Part shown: piece by piece, positions 8,642 to 16,867 of the stretch
Position numbering within the stretch: position 1 is the stretch's first letter
Layout: each line of letters starts with the position of its first letter
From: Pseudomonas kribbensis
GTDB taxonomy: Bacteria; Pseudomonadota; Gammaproteobacteria; Pseudomonadales; Pseudomonadaceae
DNA length: 64,000 nt
Direction of reading: 5' to 3'
Assembly (NCBI RefSeq): GCF_003352185.1
Contig: NZ_CP029608.1
Location: forward strand, 4,526,001-4,590,000
Position numbers and translations under genes: made by a program
Notes under the pieces: generated by a model
Databases searched by the model: none
Told to the model about the DNA's origin: nothing
The model's input: the letters and a program-made list of their open reading frames with translations, nothing else

Positions 8642-9121
8642 TTACTGCTTGAATTCGAAATCCAGCGCCGCGCCTTCGACTTCACGGCGTTCTTCGTTGC
8701 GTAGCTGCAACTGCATTTCGTTACTCAAAAGACGACCGTTGAGCTGGAAGCCACTGTCCTTCTCTCCGAACATCTGCGGCAGGATCGCTTCGCGCTTGGG
8801 CAGCGGCACGGCACCGACGGGTTTCAACTGCTGAACCATATCCCTGGGCAGGCTCAAGTCCAGTTTGGCCGGGGGGAGCGGCGTCTTCGCCACTTCACGG
8901 GCGGATTTCGACTTTGAAGCGATCGGCGCACGTTTCTTTGCCGGGGCGGCTTTCTTCTGCTGCTTGTCCTTTGCAGGAACGGCTTTCTTGCTGGCCACCG
9001 GTTTTTTCACGGTGGAGGCTGCTGTCGGTTTTTCCGAAACGGCAGCGGCCATGACAGCTGGCGCGTGACCGATCATCAACAGACAAAGCAAAACCCAGGC
9101 AGCAGGAAAAATCGCTTTCAT
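8642..9121 (-). CDS. Exported Lys/Ala-rich hypothetical protein
   Basis: A 159-residue protein with an N-terminal signal sequence (KAIFPAAWVLLCLLMIGHAP, cleavage probably after VMAA). Residues about 30-85 are a low-complexity Lys/Ala/Pro stretch (KKPVASKKAVPAKDKQQKK), followed by a more conserved C-terminal part: DLSLPRDMVQQLKP, then ILPQMFGEKDSGFQLNGRLL and LQLRNEERREVEGAALDF. The basic repeat region is why proteins of this type are sometimes mislabelled translation initiation factor IF-2; there is no GTPase domain. The ATG at 9121 is chosen because it starts the signal peptide. No neighbour reveals its role. Confidence 0.7.
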   Translation of the reverse strand: MKAIFPAAWVLLCLLMIGHAPAVMAAAVSEKPTAASTVKKPVASKKAVPAKDKQQKKAAPAKKRAPIASKSKSAREVAKTPLPPAKLDLSLPRDMVQQLKPVGAVPLPKREAILPQMFGEKDSGFQLNGRLLSNEMQLQLRNEERREVEGAALDFEFKQ

Positions 9122-9199
9122 GGAACCTACAACGCTAACGGCAGAGGGCCATATGCTCGCCTGTTGAACGCCGCATGACAAGCGCGCGACACAGTCTGT

Positions 9200-10639
9200 T
9201 CAGAAACCGCCGGCCGTTTCCTGACACAGTTGAGTCGCCAGCAAACCCAAGGTCATCAATGCCCGTTCCGCCTCGCGATTCCACGGCGTGCCGCAATTCA
9301 GGCGGATACAGTGGTTGAACTGCTCGGTATTACTGAAGATCAACCCGGGCGCGATGCTGATGCCCTGCTGTAACGCGCGGACATGCAATTCCTGGGTGTT
9401 GACCCGCCCCGGCAGGCTCACCCACAGGATGAAACCGCCCGTAGGCCGGGTCATCTGCGTGCCTTCAGGGAAGTACTGCTGCACCGCCAGCTGGAACGCG
9501 CTGAGGTTTTTTCGGTATTCCTGGCGGATGTACCGTAAATGCCGGTCATAACCGCCATTTTCCAGATAAGCGGCAATCGCCATTTGCGTGACGCTGCAAG
9601 CCGAATGCGTGGTGAAGGTCTGCAGACGCTGGATTTCCTGCTGATACTTGCCGGCAATCATCCAGCCCACACGCACGCCCGGCGACAGGGTCTTGGAGAA
9701 ACTCGAACAGTAAATCACCCGATCCAGCCGGTCGTAGGCCTTGAGGGCCTTGGTGCGACCTTGCTCGAACATCAGTTCGCCATAGATGTCGTCTTCGACG
9801 ATCTGGATATCGAAGTCCGAGGCCAGACGCAGCAATTGTTTTTGCCGCTCTTCGGGCATGGTGCCGCCCAGCGGATTGCTCAGCCGGGTCGTCAGCACCA
9901 GGGCTTTGATCGACCACTGGTTGGCCGCCAGTTGCAGGGCTTCGAGGCTCATACCGGTGGCCGGGTCGCTGGGGATTTCAATGACTTTCAGGCCGAGCAG
10001 GTCGGCCAGTTGCAGCAGTCCGTAATAGGTCGGTGATTCGGCGGCGATCAGATCGCCCGGACGGGTCAGCACGCGCAGCGACATCTGCAAGGCATCGACA
10101 CAACCATGGGTGATAACCACTTCCGAAGGATCGACCACCACACCGGCGTCGCGCATGCGGATCGCCACTTGTCGGCGCAATGGCTCGAAGCCCGGACTGA
10201 ACATGTAGCTGAAAGCTCGCGGACTATGGAATCGGGTGACCTTGGCCAATTGCTGATGCAGCGCGCGCACCGGCAAGTAATCGACGCTCGGCACCGCCGC
10301 GCCCAGCGGGAACACGCCTTCGCGGCGCGACTCGACCAATACTTGCTGAATGATGCTGGCGCGGGTGACCAGGCCAGGTCGTTCGACCCGGGCAATGTCC
10401 GGGGTCGGTGCCGTCAGCGCCGGTGTCTGGTGCACGTAGTAACCGGATTGCGGCCGTGCACGGATCAGCCCCTGATCCTCGAGATTGGCGTAAGCCTGCA
10501 ACACCGTGGCATGGCTGACATTAAGCTGCGAACTCATCTTGCGCACCGAAGGCACGCGCTCGCCCGGTTGATAGACGCCACGGCGGATGTCTTCGGCCAG
10601 CTGTTGAGCAATACGTTGGTAGAGCAAGAGATTGGTCAT
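9200..10639 (-). CDS. MocR-type GntR regulator with aminotransferase domain
   Basis: A 479-residue transcription factor. A GntR winged helix lies in residues about 5-75 (YQPGERVPSVRKMSSQLNVS, then GLIRARPQSGYYV). A fold-type-I PLP-dependent aminotransferase-like domain follows, with the PLP-lysine motif SSFSKTLSPGVRVGWM and the Asp in VEDDIYGEL. MocR regulators sense PLP or amino-compound ligands and usually control an adjacent gene; here no obvious divergent target is present, since the next gene upstream is also on minus beyond a terminator. The start at 10639 gives the standard N-terminus TNLLLYQRIAQQLA. The ligand is unknown. Confidence 0.88.
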   Translation of the reverse strand: MTNLLLYQRIAQQLAEDIRRGVYQPGERVPSVRKMSSQLNVSHATVLQAYANLEDQGLIRARPQSGYYVHQTPALTAPTPDIARVERPGLVTRASIIQQVLVESRREGVFPLGAAVPSVDYLPVRALHQQLAKVTRFHSPRAFSYMFSPGFEPLRRQVAIRMRDAGVVVDPSEVVITHGCVDALQMSLRVLTRPGDLIAAESPTYYGLLQLADLLGLKVIEIPSDPATGMSLEALQLAANQWSIKALVLTTRLSNPLGGTMPEERQKQLLRLASDFDIQIVEDDIYGELMFEQGRTKALKAYDRLDRVIYCSSFSKTLSPGVRVGWMIAGKYQQEIQRLQTFTTHSACSVTQMAIAAYLENGGYDRHLRYIRQEYRKNLSAFQLAVQQYFPEGTQMTRPTGGFILWVSLPGRVNTQELHVRALQQGISIAPGLIFSNTEQFNHCIRLNCGTPWNREAERALMTLGLLATQLCQETAGGF

Positions 10640-10790
10640 GACGCAGCACTCGATATCACGGGCGTTTTATTTTTGTGTGAACAATACCGGAACAGTTCTG
10701 AAGTGTACTGGGACAGTTGCCATATTAGTCAACCATACAGTCCAGTGTCGGATAAATCTGTACTGCTTTGTGAGGCAATCGACAGACGTA

Positions 10791-10824
10791 AAAAAGCCCG
10801 GCGCTGCATGACAGGCCGGGCTTT
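10791..10824 (-). terminator. Intrinsic terminator of the OmpA-like operon
   Basis: AAAGCCCGG and CCGGGCTTT form the stem around a 14-nt loop. On the minus strand a T-tract follows. It lies 16 bp past the stop codon of the OmpA-like gene. Confidence 0.88.
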
Positions 10825-10839
10825 CCAGTAACGCCACCC

Positions 10840-11652
10840 TCAGCGGGCGGCGCCGAGCTGGCCCTTTTCGTCGGAGAACACGATTTCCACCCGACGGTTC
10901 TGTGCACGCCCGCGCTCGGAAGCGTTGGCGTCCACAGGATATTCGTCGCCGTAACCTTCGACCTGAATGCGTTTTTCGTCGATGCCCAGGTCGGTCAACA
11001 CATCAGCTACCGACTGCGCACGATCACGAGACAACTTGAGGTTTTCCTGTTTGCCGCCGGTGCTGTCGGTGTATCCCTCGATACGCACCACACGTTTCGG
11101 ATTGAGTTGCAGGAACTGCACGATCTTCAGGACTACGCGATTGGCCGAATTCTTCAGCTCCGCCTCGCCGGTGTCGAACAGTACGTCACCGAGGGTCATC
11201 ACCAGGCCACGGTCAGTCTGGGTGGTGGCCAGTGCGACAATCTGTTCCTCCAGCCATTTGCCCTGCTGCTGCACGCTCAACAGTTTGGATTCGCGCAGCG
11301 CCAGCTGCAGGCGTTGACGCTCAAGCTCCAGCTTCGCCGCGCGCTCTTCGTTGAGCACCAGATTGGTGTGCTCGCGGGCGATCTGGCTGTAGCGCTGGCT
11401 CAAGTAGGAGTAATGCGCCACGTCCGAGCCACTGCCCCAATAAGTGGACAGGCGATCGGCACGGGCCAGGGATTCACCGGCACGAATCACGTCTTTCGGC
11501 GCGATACGCAGCACATTGGAATCTTCCTTGACCTTCTGAAAATCAGCGCTGGCTTCCTGCAAGGCGGTTTCGCTGTGTTGACCGGCGCAACCGTAAAGGC
11601 TGGCGCAACCCACGAGGATCAGAGTGCCGAAGGCTTTTGAAGTCAGCTTCAT
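10840..11652 (-). CDS. OmpA family lipoprotein with N-terminal DUF4398-like region
   Basis: A 270-residue outer-membrane lipoprotein. The signal peptide ends in the lipobox LYGC (cysteine about residue 22). Residues about 25-145 are helical and resemble DUF4398 (ALQEASADFQKVKEDSNVLR, later a long ELERQRLQLALRES coiled coil). The C-terminal OmpA domain (about 150-260) carries the peptidoglycan-binding pattern VRIEGYTDSTG with SRDRAQSVADVL and the final NRRVEI. It probably tethers the outer membrane to peptidoglycan. Its start overlaps the end of the DUF4398 lipoprotein gene by 4 bp (ATGA), so the two are translationally coupled; the solute-binding gene lies upstream in the same operon. Confidence 0.88.
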   Translation of the reverse strand: MKLTSKAFGTLILVGCASLYGCAGQHSETALQEASADFQKVKEDSNVLRIAPKDVIRAGESLARADRLSTYWGSGSDVAHYSYLSQRYSQIAREHTNLVLNEERAAKLELERQRLQLALRESKLLSVQQQGKWLEEQIVALATTQTDRGLVMTLGDVLFDTGEAELKNSANRVVLKIVQFLQLNPKRVVRIEGYTDSTGGKQENLKLSRDRAQSVADVLTDLGIDEKRIQVEGYGDEYPVDANASERGRAQNRRVEIVFSDEKGQLGAAR

Positions 11653-12005
11653 TGGGCATCCCCCAGTTGCTTGCGCAGGCGGACGATGCGGGTGTTGAGC
11701 ACGTTCAGCTGCTCTTCGCTCTTCTGGGTCAACACCTTGGCTTCGGCCAGGCGTGCATCCAGTTCGGCCTGTTCGGCGCGCATCCGCGCGTTCTTGAAGG
11801 ATTCACCGGCCATGCTGCCCTTGGCCCGGTTGAACTTGTCTTTTGCCAGTTTCATTTCCGGCACTTCGTCGGCGGTGGCGCCGACGGCCTTGGCCTGCTC
11901 GAGCGCCTGCTCGGTCAAACGCATTTGTTCATTGGGTGCCGGATCGCTGGCGCAACCGGCCAGGGCCAGAACGGCCAGGGCCGTGAAAAGAACTCGATTA
12001 CTCAC
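11649..12005 (-). CDS. DUF4398 domain lipoprotein
   Basis: A 118-residue lipoprotein: signal peptide with lipobox LAGC (cysteine near residue 18), then a helical DUF4398 domain (LTEQALEQAKAVGATADEVP, AKDKFNRAKGSMAGESF) ending in a coiled coil up to RIVRLRKQLGDAQ. It shares this fold with the N-terminal half of the next gene's product, suggesting that the two interact or arose by duplication. It overlaps that gene by 4 bp and follows the solute-binding protein gene by 9 bp, so a three-gene operon is likely. Function is unknown; an envelope structural role is inferred from the OmpA partner. Confidence 0.85.
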   Translation of the reverse strand: MSNRVLFTALAVLALAGCASDPAPNEQMRLTEQALEQAKAVGATADEVPEMKLAKDKFNRAKGSMAGESFKNARMRAEQAELDARLAEAKVLTQKSEEQLNVLNTRIVRLRKQLGDAQ

Positions 12006-12014
12006 TAAGAATCC

Positions 12015-12851
12015 CTACTGTTTTGGGGCGCTGACAGGTTGTTGCGGCGGCTGTTGCTGCTGCGCCTTCCAGCGCTCGATGTTGCGTTGCAGCGCGGCTT
12101 CCGTCAGGCCGGACGCGGGCAATTCTGTCATCTTTTTGGCCAGCTGTCCGCGCAACCACGGATCGTTGCAGGCCGAGTTGTGGGAAAGCGCGAGGAACAG
12201 ACCGGGCCGGTCAATCGGTTGCTCGAAGGCGAGCAGATCATTGGCCATGCCCAGTGCCTGCGCGGCCGCCATCCCCGAGTAACGGCCGGCAAGTACATAT
12301 TCCACCTCGCCCAGCAGAAGTTTCTGCAGGGCCTGAGTGAGGTTTGCCGTACGGGTCAGGGTCAATTGCTTCTCGGCGAAAGTACTGAATGCCTGGGTCA
12401 TTCGAGACTTTTCCGACAATCCTCCTTGATGGCCCTGAAGGTCCTTGGCTTCGCTGTAGACCAGGGTCGAGCCCTTGCGGGTCCATACCAGATAGTCGTT
12501 TTCCAGCAGCGGCGGATGAATGTAGTCGAGGTTTTCCAGCTCGTTGAAGGCCAGCGGCGCGTCGGCCAGCATGTCCATGCGTCCGCTGCGCACTTCGTCG
12601 AGGGCCTGCGCGCGCTTGCCGGCATACAGCAGTTCGACCTTGATGCCCAGGTCCTTCGCCACCTGCTGCAACAGGTCGGCACTCGCACCAATCAGTTGTT
12701 TTGGATTCTGTGGATCCTGCCAAAGATACGGCGGTGCATCGGGGCTGCCGGTGACGACCAGTCGTTCGCATTTGCCCGCTGCCACGGACAACCCCGGCAA
12801 CAGGCTGAACCACAGCATTAACGAGAAGCCCAACCGGCGATGCAGATCCAT
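12015..12851 (-). CDS. Family 3 periplasmic solute-binding-like protein
   Basis: A 278-residue exported protein with a signal peptide (about residues 1-25, LMLWFSLLPGLSVAAG) and a SBP_bac_3 domain: ERLVVTGSPDAPPYLWQDPQ at the N-terminus, LIGASADLLQQVAKDLGIKV and the hinge region ALDEVRSGRMDMLADAPL. These proteins normally feed amino acids to an ABC importer, but no permease or ATPase genes are next to it. It is the first gene of an operon with two envelope lipoproteins, so a sensory or envelope-linked role is possible. The C-terminus is Gln/Pro-rich (QQQQPPQQPVSAPKQ). The start at 12851 fits the signal peptide. Confidence 0.8.
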   Translation of the reverse strand: MDLHRRLGFSLMLWFSLLPGLSVAAGKCERLVVTGSPDAPPYLWQDPQNPKQLIGASADLLQQVAKDLGIKVELLYAGKRAQALDEVRSGRMDMLADAPLAFNELENLDYIHPPLLENDYLVWTRKGSTLVYSEAKDLQGHQGGLSEKSRMTQAFSTFAEKQLTLTRTANLTQALQKLLLGEVEYVLAGRYSGMAAAQALGMANDLLAFEQPIDRPGLFLALSHNSACNDPWLRGQLAKKMTELPASGLTEAALQRNIERWKAQQQQPPQQPVSAPKQ

Positions 12852-12880
12852 GGCGAAACGCTCCCACTCAAATCCGAGAC

Positions 12881-12913
12881 AAAAAAAAGCCCGACCAACA
12901 GGCCGGGCTCTTT
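12881..12913 (-). terminator. Intrinsic terminator of etfBA
   Basis: AGCCCG and CGGGCT form the stem; read on minus, it is followed by eight T residues. It lies about 20 bp past the etfA stop codon. Confidence 0.88.
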
Positions 12914-12931
12914 ATAAGTGAAGCTGCCGGA

Positions 12932-13861
12932 TTAGACCAGCTTCTCCAGCTCAGGTACGGCTTCGAACAGATCCGCCACCAGGCCGTAATCGGCCACCTG
13001 GAAGATCGGCGCTTCTTCGTCCTTGTTGATCGCAACGATCACTTTGGAGTCTTTCATGCCGGCCAGGTGCTGGATCGCGCCGGAGATACCGACGGCGATG
13101 TACAGCTGTGGCGCAACGATCTTGCCGGTCTGACCGACCTGCATGTCGTTCGGTACGAAACCTGCGTCGACCGCGGCGCGGGAAGCACCCACGGCAGCGC
13201 CCAGCTTGTCGGCCAGAGCATACAGGTGTTTGAAGTTGTCACCGTTCTGCATGCCGCGGCCGCCGGAAACGACGATCTTGGCAGCGGTCAGCTCAGGACG
13301 ATCGGATTTCGCAAGCTCTTCGCTGACGAAGCTGGAAGTGCCGGCGTTGTGAGCAGCGGCAACCGCTTCAACGGCAGCCGAACCACCTTCAGCAGCAACC
13401 GGGTCGAAACCGGTGGCACGCACGGTGATCACTTTGATTGCAGCGGTCGATTGCACGGTAGCGATGGCGTTACCGGCGTAGATCGGGCGCTTGAAAGTGT
13501 CAGCGCTTTCGACCGAGATGATCTCGGAGATCTGGTCAACGTCCAGCTGGGCGGCAACGCGCGGCAGGATGTTTTTGCCGTTGGAAGTGGCGGCAGCCAA
13601 GATGTGGCTGTAGCCCTTGCCCAGTTCGGCCACCAGCGGAGCAACGTTTTCCGGCAGCTGATGCGCGTAGGCAGCATTGTCGGCGTTCAGGACTTTGCTC
13701 ACGCCAGCGATTTTCGCAGCGGCTTCAGCCACAGCGCCAGCGCCCTGGCCTGCAACCAGAACGTGGATGTCGCCACCGATTTTGGCAGCGGCAGCAACGG
13801 TGTTCAGGGTGGCCGGGGCCAGCACCTTGTTGTCGTGTTCGGCGATTACCAAGATAGTCAT
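12932..13861 (-). CDS. etfA: Electron transfer flavoprotein alpha subunit
   Basis: The 309-residue alpha subunit of ETF, the FAD-containing carrier that takes electrons from acyl-CoA and other dehydrogenases of fatty-acid and branched-chain amino-acid breakdown. The N-terminal domain begins [20 protein letters not shown]; the C-terminal FAD domain has [15 protein letters not shown], the family signature [20 protein letters not shown] and [16 protein letters not shown]. Length is normal. It follows etfB by 2 bp in the same operon and ends at a strong terminator. Its partner quinone oxidoreductase gene is divergent on the other side of etfB. Regulation probably involves the PsrA- and LiuR-like sites in that intergenic region. 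Confidence 0.96.
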   Translation of the reverse strand: MTILVIAEHDNKVLAPATLNTVAAAAKIGGDIHVLVAGQGAGAVAEAAAKIAGVSKVLNADNAAYAHQLPENVAPLVAELGKGYSHILAAATSNGKNILPRVAAQLDVDQISEIISVESADTFKRPIYAGNAIATVQSTAAIKVITVRATGFDPVAAEGGSAAVEAVAAAHNAGTSSFVSEELAKSDRPELTAAKIVVSGGRGMQNGDNFKHLYALADKLGAAVGASRAAVDAGFVPNDMQVGQTGKIVAPQLYIAVGISGAIQHLAGMKDSKVIVAINKDEEAPIFQVADYGLVADLFEAVPELEKLV

Positions 13862-13863
13862 GA

Positions 13864-14613
13864 TTAGATTACCTTCGCTTCGTTTTTCAGTTTCTCGACC
13901 AGTTCAGCCACCGACTTGACCTTGATGCCTGCGCTGCGTGCGGCCGGCGCTTCGACTTTCAGGGTTTTGTTGGTGGAGGCGGTGGAAACGCCCAAAGCGT
14001 CCGGAGTCAGCGTCTCGAGAGGCTTCTTCTTGGCTTTCATGATGTTTGGCAGGGACGCGTAGCGCGGCTCGTTCAAACGCAGGTCGGTGGTGACGATGGC
14101 TGGCAGTTTCAGGGAAACGGTCTGCGCGCCGCCGTCGATTTCGCGGGTCACGGCAACGCTGTCGCCGGAGACTTCGACTTTCGAGGCGAAAGTGCCCTGA
14201 CCGTAGCCGCTCAGTGCTGCGAGCATCTGGCCGGTCTGGTTGTTGTCGCTGTCGATGGCCTGTTTGCCCAGGATCACCAGCTGAGGCTGTTCCTTGTCGA
14301 CCACGGCCTTGAGCAGCTTGGCCACGGCCAGGGAAGTCAGGTCTTCAGCGGATTCGACGAGGATGGCGCGGTCGGCACCCAGAGCCAGTGCTGTACGCAG
14401 CTGTTCCTGAGCGGTGGACGGGCCGATGGAGACGACGACGATTTCAGTCGCAACGCCTTTCTCTTTCAGGCGTACGGCTTCTTCCACTGCGATTTCGCAG
14501 AACGGGTTCATCGACATCTTGACGTTGGCGAGGTCTACGCCGGAATTGTCCGCCTTGACGCGAACCTTGACGTTGTAATCCACAACGCGTTTGACAGCTA
14601 CAAGAACCTTCAT
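13864..14613 (-). CDS. etfB: Electron transfer flavoprotein beta subunit
   Basis: The 249-residue beta subunit of ETF, which binds AMP and docks the client dehydrogenases. It begins [20 protein letters not shown] and contains the family signature [29 protein letters not shown] and the recognition-loop region [10 protein letters not shown]. The start codon at 14613 has a GAGG-type site (ACGAGGAATCC) just upstream. It is the first gene of etfBA, with a 525-bp divergent control region before the ETF-quinone oxidoreductase gene. Confidence 0.96.
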   Translation of the reverse strand: MKVLVAVKRVVDYNVKVRVKADNSGVDLANVKMSMNPFCEIAVEEAVRLKEKGVATEIVVVSIGPSTAQEQLRTALALGADRAILVESAEDLTSLAVAKLLKAVVDKEQPQLVILGKQAIDSDNNQTGQMLAALSGYGQGTFASKVEVSGDSVAVTREIDGGAQTVSLKLPAIVTTDLRLNEPRYASLPNIMKAKKKPLETLTPDALGVSTASTNKTLKVEAPAARSAGIKVKSVAELVEKLKNEAKVI

Positions 14614-14965
14614 GGATTCCTCGTTACTCTCCGGTGAAAAGAAAGTCGCCTAGGCGAACCTGGCGGTTGATGCTCATCGGGCACAAGGGCACCTCCAAAA
14701 ACGCCGGCTGAGTCGGATGACCGTTCGTCAGTCGTGACCGACGAGTCATGCCGCTTCGCGGTGTGTAAACTGCGCGCCGAACCTGCGCTGCGCATCACCG
14801 GGTACCGCCTTCGCCCTGTCTTTAGAGGTGCTCTTGAAACCACCATTCAGCCTACGGCGAGCGCAAAACCGCCCGTATCTTGACCGGAACGCCCATTCTG
14901 GTCAATACGCCAAAATGCCCTGTCATAAGCCGCGCTTCTTTGATTTCTCTGGGCTGGAGCCGATT
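14614..14965. other. etfB-proximal half of the divergent etf control region
   Basis: About 350 bp upstream of etfB with no supported gene. A short minus-strand open frame (about 14610-14846) has an Arg/Ser-rich, non-protein-like composition and is dismissed. I could not identify a confident -35/-10 pair for etfB; the control sites seen lie further right, at 14966-15066. Confidence 0.4.
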
Positions 14966-14979
14966 CAAACAAACGTTTG
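14966..14979. promoter_or_regulatory. PsrA-like operator between etfB and etfD
   Basis: CAAAC, four bases, GTTTG: an exact fit to the PsrA consensus (G/C)AAAC-N2-4-GTTT(G/C). It overlaps the 12-bp palindrome ACAAACGTTTGT at 14969-14980. It abuts the -35 element of the etfD promoter. PsrA is the fatty-acid-responsive TetR repressor of pseudomonads, and I recall the P. aeruginosa etf genes being reported as direct PsrA targets. Confidence 0.7.
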
Positions 14980-14981
14980 TA

Positions 14982-15010
14982 TTGGACGCTAAGAGTGGTG
15001 TAGATATAAT
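14982..15010 (+). promoter_or_regulatory. Predicted sigma70 promoter of etfD
   Basis: TTGGAC at 14982-14987 and a perfect TATAAT at 15005-15010 with a 17-bp spacer. The start site would be near 15017, giving a leader of about 120 nt to the GTG at 15139. Confidence 0.7.
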
Positions 15011-15050
15011 GCGCCGCCTAGAGAGAAAGGTGGTTTGCCCATTATTAGCC

Positions 15051-15066
15051 TTGACGTTAACGTAAA
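15051..15066. promoter_or_regulatory. LiuR-like MerR-type operator in the etfD leader
   Basis: TTGACGTTAACGTAAA has a perfect ACGTTAACGT core and imperfect outer arms. It resembles the LiuR (MerR-family) motif known for branched-chain amino-acid catabolic genes in proteobacteria. It lies about 35-50 nt downstream of the predicted start site, as expected for a repressor roadblock, or it may serve a second promoter. Confidence 0.5.
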
Positions 15067-15138
15067 GGCAATAACGGATACGACACCGAACCTCCAAATT
15101 AGAAAAAAAACTGTTGAGCCTTGAGTAGGAGATAGCCT

Positions 15139-16803
15139 GTGGAACGCGAATACATGGAATTCGACGTGGTCATCGTCGGTGCCGGCCCCGCTGGCCTGTC
15201 CGCCGCCTGCCGCCTGAAGCAGAAGGCCGCCGAAGCCGGTAAGGAAATCAGCGTCTGCGTGGTCGAAAAAGGCTCCGAAGTCGGCGCACACATCCTGTCC
15301 GGTGCCGTATTCGAACCACGGGCCCTGAACGAACTGTTTCCGGACTGGAAGGAACTCGGCGCCCCGCTGAACACCCCCGTCACCCGCGATGACATTTTCG
15401 TGCTGAAAAACGCCGAAAGCGCGCAGAAAATTCCTGACTTCTTTGTGCCCAAGACCATGCACAACGAAGGCAACTACATCATCTCCCTCGGTAACCTGTG
15501 CCGCTGGCTCGCTCAGCAGGCTGAAAACCTGGGCGTGGAAATCTACCCGGGCTTCGCCGCTCAGGAAGCGCTGATCGATGAAAACGGCGTGGTGCGCGGG
15601 ATCATCACCGGCGACCTCGGTGTTGACCGCGAAGGCCATCCGAAAGAAGGCCTGTACACCCCGGGCATGGAACTGCGTGGCAAATACACGCTGTTCGCCG
15701 AAGGTTGCCGTGGCCACATCGGCAAGCAACTGATCAAGCGCTACAACCTCGACAGCGATGCCGACGCCCAGCACTACGGCATCGGCCTGAAGGAAATCTG
15801 GGAAATCGACCCGGCCAAACACCAGCCAGGCCTGGTGGTACACACCGCCGGTTGGCCGATGGACATCATGGGCACCGAGAACACCGGCGGCTCGTTCCTC
15901 TATCACCTGGAAAACAACCAGGTTGTAGTCGGCCTGATCGTCGATCTGTCCTACAGCAACACCTACCTGTCGCCATTCGACGAATTCCAGCGCCTCAAGC
16001 ATCACCCGGTGCTCAAGCAGTACCTGGAAGGCGGCAAGCGCATCAGCTACGGCGCTCGCGCGATCTGCAAAGGCGGCCTGAACTCGCTGCCGAAAATGGT
16101 CTTCAAGGGCGGCGCGCTGATCGGTTGCGACCTCGGCACCCTGAACTTCGCCAAGATCAAGGGTAGCCACACCGCGATGAAGTCCGGCATGCTCGCCGCT
16201 GAATCCGTGGCCGACGCGCTGTTCGCCGAAAAGGATGGCACCGAAGAACTGACCACCTACGTTGACGCCTTCAAGAAGAGCTGGCTCTACGAAGAACTGT
16301 TCGCCAGCCGCAACTTCGGCCCGGCGATCCACAAGTTCGGCGCCATCGTCGGCGGCGGTTTCAACTGGCTGGACCAGAACATCTTCGGCGGCAAACTGCC
16401 GTTCACCCTGCACGACACCAAGCCGGACTACGCCTGCCTCAAGCTCGCGGCCGACTGCAAGAAAATCGACTACCCGAAACCCGACGGCAAGATCAGCTTC
16501 GACAAGCTGAGCTCGGTGTTCATCTCCGGTACCAACCATGAAGAAGAACAGCCGTGCCACCTGAAACTGACCGACCCGACCATCCCGTTGAGTCGCAACC
16601 TGCCGATGTACGACGAACCGGCGCAGCGCTACTGCCCGGCCGGCGTGTATGAAGTGATCACCAAGGAAGACGGCGAGAAGCGCTTCCAGATCAACGCCCA
16701 GAACTGCGTGCACTGCAAGACCTGTGACATCAAGGACCCTTCGCAGAACATCACCTGGGTGACGCCGGAAGGCGCCGGCGGCCCGACCTACCCGAACATG
16801 TAA
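15139..16803 (+). CDS. etfD: Electron transfer flavoprotein-ubiquinone oxidoreductase
   Basis: A 554-residue membrane-associated flavoprotein that takes electrons from ETF and passes them to ubiquinone. The FAD motif VVIVGAGPAGLSAACRLKQK lies at the N-terminus, and the C-terminal 4Fe-4S region has its cysteines in RYCPAGVYEV and NCVHCKTCDIKDP. Length and ending (WVTPEGAGGPTYPNM) are normal. The start is a GTG at 15139 preceded by TAGGAGA; an in-frame ATG five codons later is possible. It is divergent from etfBA, linking all ETF components. A predicted promoter with PsrA- and LiuR-like sites precedes it, and a terminator follows at 16822. Confidence 0.95.
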   Translation: MEREYMEFDVVIVGAGPAGLSAACRLKQKAAEAGKEISVCVVEKGSEVGAHILSGAVFEPRALNELFPDWKELGAPLNTPVTRDDIFVLKNAESAQKIPDFFVPKTMHNEGNYIISLGNLCRWLAQQAENLGVEIYPGFAAQEALIDENGVVRGIITGDLGVDREGHPKEGLYTPGMELRGKYTLFAEGCRGHIGKQLIKRYNLDSDADAQHYGIGLKEIWEIDPAKHQPGLVVHTAGWPMDIMGTENTGGSFLYHLENNQVVVGLIVDLSYSNTYLSPFDEFQRLKHHPVLKQYLEGGKRISYGARAICKGGLNSLPKMVFKGGALIGCDLGTLNFAKIKGSHTAMKSGMLAAESVADALFAEKDGTEELTTYVDAFKKSWLYEELFASRNFGPAIHKFGAIVGGGFNWLDQNIFGGKLPFTLHDTKPDYACLKLAADCKKIDYPKPDGKISFDKLSSVFISGTNHEEEQPCHLKLTDPTIPLSRNLPMYDEPAQRYCPAGVYEVITKEDGEKRFQINAQNCVHCKTCDIKDPSQNITWVTPEGAGGPTYPNM

Positions 16804-16821
16804 GTCGAACCGCTGAACATC

Positions 16822-16848
16822 AAGGCTCCCTGTATGGGGGCCTTTTTG
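16822..16848 (+). terminator. Intrinsic terminator of etfD
   Basis: AAGGCTCCC pairs with GGGGGCCTT (one mismatch region) around TGTAT, followed by TTT on the plus strand, 19 bp after the etfD stop. Confidence 0.75.
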
Positions 16849-16867
16849 TTGCCCGCGATTTAAAAGA

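Noticed and set aside
8642..9121. Annotation of the Lys/Ala-rich protein as translation initiation factor IF-2
   Set aside because: Only a basic low-complexity stretch resembles IF-2; there is a signal peptide and no GTPase domain.
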